DNA from: Plotosus lineatus
Lineage: Eukaryota; Chordata; Actinopteri; Siluriformes; Plotosidae
Assembly: GCA_024760905.1 (NCBI GenBank)
Contig: CM045733.1
Span: forward strand, 39,244,501 to 39,308,500
DNA length: 64,000 nucleotides
Direction of reading: 5' to 3'
Each line of letters opens with the position of its first letter. Within the stretch, counting starts at the first letter, position 1. The notes beneath the pieces are model-generated. The model saw only the letters and a list, made by a program, of their open reading frames with translations, was not told the DNA's origin and did not search any database. Position numbers and translations under genes: made by a program. Shown here piece by piece: positions 56,757 through 64,000 of the stretch.

Positions 56757-57095
56757 TCTTCTTGTTCTTTTCAATTTTTTTCAGGAGTTGCCACAGTGAA
56801 TCATCTAATTCGTATGTTTGATTTGGCAGAGGTTTTTATGTTGGATGCCCTTCCTGACACAACCCTTTAGCAATGGACAGAAACTCGCTGATGGATTTGT
56901 AGCTACTCTTTACGAAAATCAGCAATGGTTCTTTTACATGCCTCTCACCATAGACAGTGAGAGACATGGCCGGCCTTTGATAACCCAGTTAGCTGCACTG
57001 GGGGGGACAGTGGCAACCTTGTGGAGAGTGGGACTCGAACCCCCAACAATAGAATCAGCGATCCAGCGCTCTATACCACTAATCCATCACTGCTC
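56757..57095 (-). mobile_element. SINE with RTE-like tail (reverse), near full length
   Basis: On the + strand: CAGGAGTTGCCACAGTGAAT (tail complement), GATGCCCTTCCTGACACAAC, ACGAAAATCAGCAATGGTTC, then the head complement (GGGACTCGAACCCCCAACAA) to about 57095. Possible flanks are CAACTGTAAGTCCT (56737-56750 and 57097-57110), a 14-bp duplication. Confidence 0.85.
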
Positions 57096-57110
57096 TCAAC
57101 TGTAAGTCCT

Positions 57111-57439
57111 CAATAATTTTAGCAAAAAAGTTGATATGACCAACAGTGAAAAGGAATCTTCCCAGTCTCCAAGTACACAACTAGGAATATATGAATCAGC
57201 AGCATCAGTAGTGAGGGGCTTCCATGATGAGAACCCCAGCCACAAACAGTACACCGAGACAGATCATAGGACTCCGAAAACAGAAAGATCAGGAGTATCA
57301 GGATCACTGGTATCCTAGAAGAAGCATGTGTACCTCAGCAAACAGATACATGGAGAGGTTATTAAGTATGCTGATAACAGTCCTGGGTGAGCATGTGACA
57401 GTGAGGAATTGACAGCATCCCAACATCACAGTTTATCAG
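57111..57439. other. Intergenic DNA, nothing recognised
   Basis: Short open frames on both strands (57119-57412) without recognisable motifs. Confidence 0.45.
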
Positions 57440-57770
57440 AACTCTCTATGTGTAAGACCCCTAGATCTGCTCCTTAATCGAATAAAAAGCTATTAACAAA
57501 ATTCTCCACTAAAAAAGTAAGTTTTCAGCCTCTTCTTAAAAACAGAGACTGTATCTGAGTCTCAAACATTAACTGGGATATTATTCCATAACTGTGGGGC
57601 TTTGTAAGAGAAATCTCTGCCCCCTGAACTAGTCTTCATTATTCAAGATATCACTAAGCAGCCTGTTTCTTTTGACCTAAGTGGGCATGCCGGATCATAA
57701 ATGACGAGATGTTAAGTAAGATAATATGACACAAGACCATTAAGTTATGCTCACACTTCAGTGTTCTGCC
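57440..57770. repeat. Dispersed fish repeat, family unknown
   Basis: Contains ACTGTATCTGAGTCTCAAAC, GGGATATTATTCCATAACTG, AGAAATCTCTGCCCCCTGAA and AAGACCATTAAGT in the order I recall from a very common unclassified teleost repeat. No termini or coding visible. Confidence 0.45.
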
Positions 57771-57869
57771 CCTGTCCATGACTGCCTCAAACTTATCCTT
57801 AAAAAAATCAAACTTTCATGCACCTGAGTTTTGAGGCTTGACACATCATTGATCAGTCGACTACTGCCT

Positions 57870-58110
57870 GAGACAGATAATAGAACTGAACCAGCGTCTG
57901 AAAATGTACCAGAAAAGGACAGAGTCAGGGACAGATAAGAGTACTGAACTAATAGTCAGAGACAGGTACCAGAACTGAACCAGGATCTGAAACAGGAAAC
58001 AGATCATCAGAGGGAGTAACCTAGAACCGAAAGTTACTAAACTAGAAACATAAAAGTAAAACATTATCAGAACTGGATCAGAACCCCGAGGCAAGTAATA
58101 GAACTGAATC
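57870..58110. repeat. Degenerate minisatellite, roughly 50-bp period
   Basis: Repeated phrases of the type GAACTGAACCAGGATCTGAA, AGACAGGTACCAGAAC and GACAGATAAGAGTACTGAAC. Units are diverged; the period is approximate. Confidence 0.55.
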
Positions 58111-58458
58111 TTTTGATGTAATGTATATCTCAAAACCTCAAAAATACTCAGAAATACTTCACCCAGGATTACGCAATCTTAATTAAACAAAAAGAACAGA
58201 TTTTTAAAAAACCCATGTGCAATCTTTTTTCAACGGCCTTATCGAATTAAAAAATACTCCAGAGTGTCACTTTTCGTTGTTATGCAAACAGCACAAGGTG
58301 ATTCTTCCAGATGTCCTCTGAACCTGTGGCATCAGTGGTTAATATGTGTTAATAGATGATTTATTAAATGAAATGGGAGGAGGACCCACTAAATAAGAAG
58401 GAATGCAGATATTCACTCCAGTCACTCTGGCTGTCAGTTTCCAATACGACCAGTCATC

Positions 58459-59039
58459 ATGGGTAAAGGGTTCTTTATTAGTAAGACAGTCGGGATTCTT
58501 GGGATCGTGTTAGGTGCTGGAGCTGTGGCTACCATCATCGCTCTGTCGGTTGTTTACTCTCAGGAGAAATCTAGAAACAAAGAAGTAGAGGTGAAACCCA
58601 CCGAAGCAACAACAATCCGGCCAACCACAGCAGCATCCAATAAACCATGGGACAAATACCGGCTCCCTGATACTCTTATCCCAGAAGATTACGATGTCAT
58701 ATTATGGCCACGTTTTGAGAAGAACTCAGAAGGTCTCTACATCTTCACAGGAGAGTCCACCGTGGTCTTCAGTTGTGTGAAGGAGACAGATCTGATCCTG
58801 ATTCATGCCAGTAAGCTGAACCTGACCAGTAGTGCTACACTGAGCACACTCAATGGCTCACCTGCTCCATCCATCATAGATTCACAAACTGTCACTAAAA
58901 CGCAGTACTTCGTTTTTCACTTGAGTGAAAAATTAAAAGCAGGAGAAAAGTACAAACTCAACACTACATTCATGGGAGAACTTGCCGACGATCTGGGAGG
59001 ATTTTACAGGAGCGAGTACTACGTTAATGAAACGAAGCA
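58459..59039 (+). CDS. anpep: Aminopeptidase N (CD13), coding exon 1
   Basis: ATG 58459 (A at -3, G at +4) to donor GTAAGG at 59040, 581 nt, ending in phase 2. Encodes a short cytosolic tail, a signal anchor at about residues 10-33 (TVGILGIVLGAGAVATIIAL), a Thr/Pro-rich stalk (34-66), then the start of the M1 ectodomain (YRLPDTLIPEDYDVILWPRF, GESTVVFSC). The product is a type II membrane zinc exopeptidase that removes neutral N-terminal residues from peptides at brush-border and leukocyte surfaces. Exons 1-7 give 465 codons without a stop, about half of a roughly 960-residue family member; the rest lies beyond 64000. MGKGFFISK and the anchor match vertebrate ANPEP N-termini, favouring ANPEP over other M1 paralogues. 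Confidence 0.95.
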
Positions 59040-59269
59040 GTAAGGAGTTTTTTCTCTTTTTGGCATTTTTCATATCTACTATAAAGCTACGGTATATTTG
59101 GTAGAGGACTTTGGGAAAACGGAATTGTCTGAATGGTCCTTAGAATTTTTCAAAATGGAATGCTTTGCTTATGATGGCGATCTTGACTGTCTGTCTTGAC
59201 TCACTGCTTTGTTTATTTTATGTATTTGATTTTCATTTGTACTTTTCTGTTTTTCCCTAAAAATTCTAG

Positions 59270-59412
59270 CATGGTGGCGACAACACAGATGCAGCCTACA
59301 GATGCACGGAAAGCGTTCCCTTGTTTTGATGAACCTGCACTGAAAGCGACTTTTAATATCACTTTGCTGCATCGCCCAGACTTCATTGCACTTTCCAATG
59401 GCCAGGAAATTG
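59270..59412 (+). CDS. anpep: anpep coding exon 2
   Basis: Acceptor ATTCTAG at 59263-59269, donor GTATGA at 59413, 143 nt (phase 2 in, phase 1 out). Encodes [40 protein letters not shown] and LSNGQEI. [17 protein letters not shown] is the conserved M1 domain I signature. It starts directly after the split His codon, where other vertebrates have K/R then VVATTQM. Confidence 0.96.
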
Positions 59413-59559
59413 GTATGATATTTTAATTTACTAGTTACTTAGTTAATGATTTGAATCAGAAATAGTGCATTGCGAGGTTCTGAAGTAGCATTTTCTGTCA
59501 AGTTTTTATAAATCAGGTTAAATGGTGTAAATAAAAAGTAGGTTGACATTGCACAATGG

Positions 59560-59835
59560 TGGGGTTCACCCTAAACGCCTCTCCAGTCCATCGCAGGGCA
59601 ACTCATTCGCATCCACAATCACACGCACACCTAGGATCAATTTGCAACAGCCAGTTAATGCAATGTGCATGCCATGCCTTAGGACTGTATGAGAAAACTA
59701 TTGTACTTGAGGAAACCCATGCAAGCACAGGGAGAACATGAAAACTCTGTACAAAAATTCCTTCCATGAGATTAGGACTTGAATGGAAAAACCTTCTCAA
59801 TGTAAGGCAGACGTACGAACACTACACCACCACAA
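59560..59835 (-). mobile_element. tRNA-derived SINE, old copy (reverse) in anpep intron 2
   Basis: On the + strand: TCCAGTCCATCGCAGGGCAA, ATTTGCAACAGCCAGTTAAT, GAGGAAACCCATGCAAGCAC and AGGGAGAACATGAAAACTCT. Same family as 19760-20095, more diverged. Confidence 0.7.
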
Positions 59836-60028
59836 CAATTTGCTTCATTAAAAGTTATATTAATTATGAACAGATTAACATTACTATTTTGACTGATTAC
59901 TGTTATATAAGCTATGTATCACTTTATACATTATATTTTTCAAATTTATTCACCTTTCTCATATAATCAGGATGTGTATGATGTGGAATGATTTATTATT
60001 CATTAATGTTTTTGTTTGTATTTTTAAG

Positions 60029-60159
60029 GGTCTGATCTAGAAAATAATGGTACACTCAGAAGAACGCGATTTGAACCTACCAAGAGAATGTCAACATACT
60101 TGTTGGCTTTTATTGTCAGTGATTTTAAAGCAATTGAGAACAAAACATTGGATGTTTTG
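60029..60159 (+). CDS. anpep: anpep coding exon 3
   Basis: Acceptor TTTTTAAG at 60021-60028, donor GTAATT at 60160, 131 nt (phase 1 in, phase 0 out). Encodes GSDLENNGTLRRTRFEPTKR, MSTYLLAFIVSDFKAIENKT and LDVL. MSTYLLAFIVSDF is the strand typical of mammalian and fish ANPEP. Contains one N-glycosylation sequon (NKT) and another at NGT. Confidence 0.95.
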
Positions 60160-60255
60160 GTAATTGAGTTACTCAAATTCAATTTATTTTTCACACGATT
60201 TGCCTATGCTAGTGAACTGAATCATCAGAAATTCTGTGTTTTTGTTTTGTGGTAG

Positions 60256-60382
60256 ATTCGTATTTTTGCGCGTAAGGAGGCCATCGATGCAGGACATGGA
60301 GAATACGCACTGAGCATCACCGGCGATATCCTCAAATTCTTTGAGTGGTATTACAATGCCTCATACCCGCTTTCCAAATCAG
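60256..60382 (+). CDS. anpep: anpep coding exon 4
   Basis: Acceptor GTGGTAG at 60249-60255, donor GTGCGA at 60383, 127 nt (phase 0 in, phase 1 out). Encodes IRIFARKEAIDAGHGEYALS, ITGDILKFFEWYYNASYPLS and KS. RIxARKxAI..G.G.YAL is the conserved approach to the catalytic domain. Confidence 0.95.
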
Positions 60383-60441
60383 GTGCGAGGTTAATGCAGA
60401 TTTGTAACCTGGTTGTTATTTGGATAATCTAAATCTTAAAT

Positions 60442-60716
60442 CAGGGGTGTCAAACTCGTGCCAGAAAGGGCCATGTGGCTGCAGGTTTTTGTTTCAACCA
60501 AGCAGCAGCACACCTGATTTTGCTCATTTAATCAACTGAGTTGAGTGTTCAGGCAGTTGATTGGTCAGTCTCTGTACAGAGCACACAGATTGACCAATCA
60601 GCGGCCTGAGGACTCAGATGAGTTGATTAAATGAGCAAAGTCAGGTGTGCTGCTGCTTGGTTGAAACAAAAACCTGCAGCCACATGGCCCTTTCTGGCAC
60701 GAGTTTGACACCCATG
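60442..60716. mobile_element. hAT-type MITE, long inverted repeat, in anpep intron 4
   Basis: 275 bp that is almost entirely one palindrome: CAGGGGTGTCAAACTCGTGC at 60442 is mirrored by GCACGAGTTTGACACCCATG ending at 60716. The 8-bp duplication TCTTAAAT (60434-60441 and 60717-60724) is exact and of hAT length. The arms are about 120 bp and the transcript would form a strong hairpin. Confidence 0.92.
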
Positions 60717-61004
60717 TCTTAAATCCTCGTCCACTTCAGGACAGAGAAGTTGATTTAATACCAGTACACTTATGGTGAATTTTGTGTTTACTAAATTTAG
60801 GTAACAATTATTACCCAATGAATCATTTATATTACTCAAAACTGTAGTAATACAATAATCTTACAGCAAGCAAATCTTGAGAAGTAACCATTAGTCCACT
60901 CTTCACCAGTGGTGTGTACTACACTGTTCATCACCCTAAGGATTTATGGTCTATAATAAATCTCCAGCATGAAGTTACTGATTATGTTGAAATGATTTAT
61001 GCAG

Positions 61005-61159
61005 ATCAAGTGGCTCTGCCGGACTTCAATGCTGGTGCAATGGAGAATTGGGGTTTGATTACATATAGAGAAACGGCTCTGCTCTACGACAGCTCTGTGT
61101 CCTCCAATGGGAATAAAGAGAGAATCGCCACCATCATCGCTCATGAACTTGCACACATG
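61005..61159 (+). CDS. anpep: anpep coding exon 5 (GAMEN and HEXXH motifs)
   Basis: Acceptor TTATGCAG at 60997-61004, donor GTAAAC at 61160, 155 nt. Encodes [40 protein letters not shown] and [17 protein letters not shown] (residues 338-342) is the exopeptidase substrate N-terminus binding motif. HELAH (374-378) supplies two zinc-ligand histidines and the catalytic Glu375. The residue after HELAH is Met379, where human ANPEP has Gln. Together with E397 in exon 6 the HEXXH-x18-E zinc site is complete. Confidence 0.97.
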
Positions 61160-61689
61160 GTAAACACGCTGCTGTCTGAAATGCAGTTCTACTTTTAACC
61201 ACTTCTCCTGTTTACTAAACAATTCATTGAAAATTTTAAAAACAGCATTAGCTTCAAACAATAAACTAGTGTTGCTTATCTACAGAAACACGCTGGAACA
61301 CCACTCTCTTAGCTAAAGATCTAAAGTTTCACTGTATGGTGGAATTTATGAAAGAGTTCGTGGTTGACGCCAAGTTTAATTTAATATAGTTTCTTTCAGT
61401 TACTGTACATTCATCCCAACATTTAATACAAATCTCTCTATTTAATTTGGCACCTTTTCATTGTTTGTTCATTAACACTTATGATTATATAATCATGTAA
61501 TTCTTAGCTCACTAACTCTGCAATTAGTATCCACTGAATTTGATGATTTAAATACTGAATGTGGCATTTGTTACTTTATCAAAAAAAAAAAATCATGAGT
61601 CTCATTTTATGCTCCATGTTTAGCTCTCTGTTACCCAAGTCCCTTTCTAATTGTGTTAGAATTGTTTCCCAAGGCAAAAATGTTGATTT

Positions 61690-61990
61690 TGATCCAATAT
61701 TCACTCATTCATTCATTTTTGATTCTGGGCGAGGGTGGGCTACACCCTGGACAGCTCACCAGACCATTGCAAGGCCAACACTCACACAACCAGTCATACT
61801 CACATTCACACCTAGGGGTGATTTGGAACAGCCAATTAAACCTGTCGTGCATGTTTTTTGAATGTGGGAGGAAACCGGAGTACTCGGAGGAAACCCACGC
61901 AAGCACGGGGAAAACATACAAACTTCACACGGAAAGGCCTGAGCTGGGAATCGAATCCAGGACCTTGCTGCGAGGTAGACATGCAAAAGT
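61690..61990 (-). mobile_element. tRNA-derived SINE with GAATG tail (reverse), anpep intron 5
   Basis: Begins on the + strand with ATTCACTCATTCATTCATTT (tail complement), then GCTACACCCTGGACAGCTCA, GATTTGGAACAGCCAATTAA, GGAGGAAACCGGAGTACTCG and GGAATCGAATCCAGGACCTT (head complement with B-box). Near full length. Confidence 0.82.
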
Positions 61991-62197
61991 AAAAAAAAAA
62001 AAAAGATAAATAAATTAAAAAATGTTTAGACTGTTTCACTTCATGTAGCAAATATGCTATGCTGGTTAATAGAGGGTTAAATTATTTTATTCTTTATTTT
62101 TTTCAAGAAACATATGTTGAGACAGAATTGGTGTGCTCAGGGCATATTAGAACTCCAGTGCGAGGAGATGCTGAGTAATGTTATGCTTTTAATTGTG

Positions 62198-62268
<71 letters not shown>
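62198..62268. repeat. (TA)n microsatellite
   Basis: About 70 bp of TA immediately left of the Penelope-like fragment pair. Confidence 0.96.
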
Positions 62269-62269
<1 letters not shown>

Positions 62270-62375
62270 ATTTTCTGAGTAGATCCTTCCGTAGGAGAGT
62301 GCTCAATACTTTTTGGTAGAGCAAATAAACAAAAATAAAAGGACAGGACAAAGACTTTCTATTGAAACTCCATTT

Positions 62376-62430
62376 ATCACTACAGATCTGTTTCGAGGGG
62401 TGGTGAAACCATCCTCTCTCTTCAGGTGAT
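62376..62430 (-). ncRNA. Hammerhead ribozyme motif, antisense arm
   Basis: Mirror image of the motif at 62458-62512 and identical to it: stem I ATCAC/GTGAT, CTGAAGA, stem II, GAAA, stem III CAGA/TCTG, TA at the cleavage site. It is on the strand opposite to anpep. Confidence 0.6.
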
Positions 62431-62457
62431 TATAGAAGAATTTCTATTTCTTCTATA

Positions 62458-62512
62458 ATCACCTGAAGAGAGAGGATGGTTTCACCACCCCTCGAAACAG
62501 ATCTGTAGTGAT
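62458..62512 (+). ncRNA. Hammerhead ribozyme motif, sense arm (anpep intron 5)
   Basis: Plus strand: stem I 5' strand ATCAC (62458-62462), core CTGAAGA (62463-62469), stem II 62470-62493 (GAG/CTC, bulged A, GG/CC, an A-C mismatch, TGG/CCA, loop TTTCA), core GAAA (62494-62497), stem III CAGA/TCTG (62498-62505), TA (62506-62507), then stem I 3' strand GTGAT (62508-62512). All invariant core positions (C3 U4 G5 A6, G8 A9, G12 A13 A14, A15.1-U16.1, H17) are present; cleavage is expected after 62507. The loopless stem III implies a dimer-dependent fold, as described for Penelope-like elements. Confidence 0.62.
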
Positions 62513-62560
62513 AAATGGAGTTTCAATAGAAAGTCTTTGTCCTGTCCTTTTATTTTTGTT

Positions 62561-62562
<2 letters not shown>

Positions 62563-62650
<88 letters not shown>
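62563..62650. repeat. (TA)n followed by poly-T
   Basis: TA to about 62622, then about 28 T. It lies 86 bp upstream of anpep exon 6. Confidence 0.96.
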
Positions 62651-62654
<4 letters not shown>

Positions 62655-62736
62655 AAACAATGGAACATTTTTGAAGCACAATGATGCAAAATTTACGAGA
62701 TGTTATATCATTCTCCTTTTCTGCTCACTCTCTAAG

Positions 62737-62850
62737 TGGTTTGGGAACCTTGTAACTATCAAATGGTGGAATGATCTCTGGCTCAATGAAGGATTTGCTT
62801 CATATGTTGAATATCTCGGAGCTGACAGGGCTGAACCAAGTTGGAATATT
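62737..62850 (+). CDS. anpep: anpep coding exon 6 (third zinc ligand)
   Basis: Acceptor CTCTCTAAG at 62728-62736, donor GTAAGT at 62851, 114 nt, phase 0. Encodes [39 protein letters not shown]397 of WLNEGFASY is the third zinc ligand, exactly 18 residues after HELAH. The acceptor ends AAG rather than CAG but has a good pyrimidine tract. Confidence 0.97.
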
Positions 62851-63012
62851 GTAAGTGATTCAGCAAAATGTTCACATCAGGAAAAAAGATTGTTATTATT
62901 TTATCATCCAGTGCTGTGTTCTGATTGGCTTATATGTTATATAACACACCAAGTAACTTCAGGACTCACTGTACTATTTATTTTTAATTATGTCTTCTTT
63001 TTACCTTATTAG

Positions 63013-63156
63013 AAAGACCTGATTGTCCTGAACGATATCCATAGAGTTTTTGCCATAGATGCTCTAGCCTCGTCCCACCCACTCTCCTCTAACGAAGATG
63101 AAGTCGAGAGACCAGAGCAGATTAGTGAGGTGTTTGATGCCATCTCCTACAGCAAG
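63013..63156 (+). CDS. anpep: anpep coding exon 7
   Basis: Acceptor CTTATTAG at 63005-63012, donor GTAATG at 63157, 144 nt, phase 0. Encodes [40 protein letters not shown] and [18 protein letters not shown] and FDAISYSK are standard M1 domain II blocks; the next residues in the family (GASVLRM...) are expected beyond the window. No further exon is visible to 64000. Confidence 0.96.
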
Positions 63157-63427
63157 GTAATGCTCACTTCACTTAATCTAATCCCACTCTTCGTCCTACT
63201 TTAACCCCACCTTTTAAGATGACTCCACCTGTCAACATAACCTCACCCCTCATTCTAATCCCACCCTTCAGTTCAACTCCACCCCTTAGTCTCACCTAAC
63301 CACACCTCTTAGGCCAACCCTATCCTAGCGAGGAAATGTTAGATTGTTTTACAAATTAAAGTAATTTTGTGTTTAACCTTTAGACAAATTATGAATAGAC
63401 AGTCAAGTACAATAAAAAGTAGTTAAT

Positions 63428-63632
63428 AAGGAGACAATAAGGGGCAATGGTGACTTATTGGTAAAGGGGATGTGTTACTGATCAGAAGGTCAGAAGTTCA
63501 ATCCCCACTATCACCACTATTGCACTCTTGAGCAAGGCCCTTAACACTCGATTGTTCATTTGTGTAAAAAAAAAAATATAATAATAATAATAATAATTAA
63601 AAGTCGCTCTGGGTAAGGGCATCTGCCAAAGG
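63428..63632 (+). mobile_element. tRNA-derived SINE with L2-like tail
   Basis: A tRNA-like head (GATCAGAAGGTCAGAAGTTC with AATCCCC, near 63481-63507), then TTGAGCAAGGCCCTTAACAC, an AAT-rich stretch, and the tail AGTCGCTCTGGGTAAGGGCA then TCTGCCAAA. This tail is typical of fish SINEs mobilised by L2-type LINEs. It lies in anpep intron 7. Confidence 0.75.
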
Positions 63633-64000
63633 TTTGATAAACCTTTTTTGAAAAATTTTAATACAGTAACCCAAAATGAAGTAAGACATAAAATATGAAA
63701 AATTAAACTTGCAATACAGTGAAAGGAATTGATCTAAAGCCTCAAATGTATTGATTAAAAAGCTGATAATTAACAGTGCAGAGGCGTAAATGTTTAAAGG
63801 TGTTTTAACCAGGACTGGGTTGAGCCAACTGTTTTCGAGTAGGCTGGTAGGAAAAATACAGGAGCTCTCAATGTTTGGAGACGTGGACTATCATTCCAAA
63901 CACCCTATCCAGTAAACTTATATCCATAACCAAAATGTATAAAGTAAAAAAAGAGGTCAAGTTCATACTCAACTGAAAAGAGAACTAATAAGGGGGAAAA
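63633..64000. other. anpep intron 7, nothing further recognised
   Basis: AT-rich intron sequence running to the window edge. No exon with M1 similarity seen. Confidence 0.6.

Larger units (their letters stand above)
62275..62561. mobile_element. Head-to-head Penelope-like LTR fragments (114-bp-arm palindrome)
   Basis: 62275-62326 is the tail block (TTTTCTGAGTAGATCCTTCC, GTGCTCAATACTTTTTGGTA). 62327-62440 and 62448-62561 are a perfect inverted repeat by eye, separated by 7 nt (TTTCTAT). Each arm holds a complete hammerhead core. Bounded by (TA)n on both sides. It lies in anpep intron 5, 175 bp before exon 6. Confidence 0.8.

Noticed and set aside
59566..59827. Open frames on both strands in anpep intron 2
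   Set aside because: Both are shadows of a reverse-oriented SINE.
61138..61159. Loss of aminopeptidase activity because HELAHQ is changed
   Set aside because: The zinc ligands H374, H378 and E397 and catalytic E375 are all present with correct spacing; Met after HEXXH occurs in other M1 enzymes.

Overview
The window is from a teleost fish genome. It carries two ordinary spliced vertebrate genes on the + strand, and almost everything else is transposable elements and microsatellites. The genes are ap3s2 (AP-3 adaptor sigma subunit, six coding exons, 12181-50561, complete) and the 5' half of anpep (aminopeptidase N/CD13, exons 1-7, 58459-63156, running off the right edge). As I know the human map, ARPIN-AP3S2-ANPEP is a conserved co-oriented block, and the order and orientation here agree with it. 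Fish origin is supported by Rex3 retrotransposons, L2-type LINEs, a Tc1 family typical of fish, DANA/mermaid-like SINE tails and many (TA)n/(CA)n arrays. I cannot name the species.

Layout. 1-12180 is intergenic: two minus-strand RTE-type LINEs (1-2112, 5478-8327), a Penelope-like element fragment (3640-4375), a degraded LINE, a nest of TA-target DNA transposons (8389-10411) and a Tc1 element (10416-11915). 12181-50561 is ap3s2. Introns 2 (14.8 kb) and 4 (18.9 kb) are swollen by Tigger-like, hAT-like, SINE and RTE insertions, by two copies of an unclassified DNA transposon (24055-27147, 48175-49873), and by a Ty1/copia element (about 33700-45950, minus strand) that is itself broken by an L2 LINE. 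That LINE is broken by a Rex3, which is broken by a second Rex3. 50562-58458 is intergenic with SINEs and a ribozyme-bearing repeat. 58459-64000 is anpep, whose introns hold a hAT MITE, SINEs and a 114-bp-arm palindrome.

How the genes work. Ap3s2 is the small subunit of AP-3, which sorts cargo from endosomes to lysosome-related organelles. Aminopeptidase N is a type II membrane zinc exopeptidase. They share a chromosomal neighbourhood, not a pathway. The TE layers give a relative history: copia, then L2, then Rex3, then Rex3-in-Rex3. Target-site duplications confirm the two Rex3 steps and an in-frame coding junction confirms the L2 step.

The most interesting signals are (a) hammerhead-ribozyme motifs (CTGANGA/GAAA core, palindromic stem III) in a repeat that I tie to Penelope-like elements, including a sense/antisense pair forming a perfect palindrome in anpep intron 5; (b) a two-copy DNA transposon family with GTGAG... 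terminal inverted repeats, 4-bp AT-only target duplications and an apparent two-exon ORF for a 104-residue acidic protein that I do not recognise; and (c) a SINE whose body looks assembled from both ends of the co-resident RTE LINE. All were read by eye; no database searches or folding programs were run.
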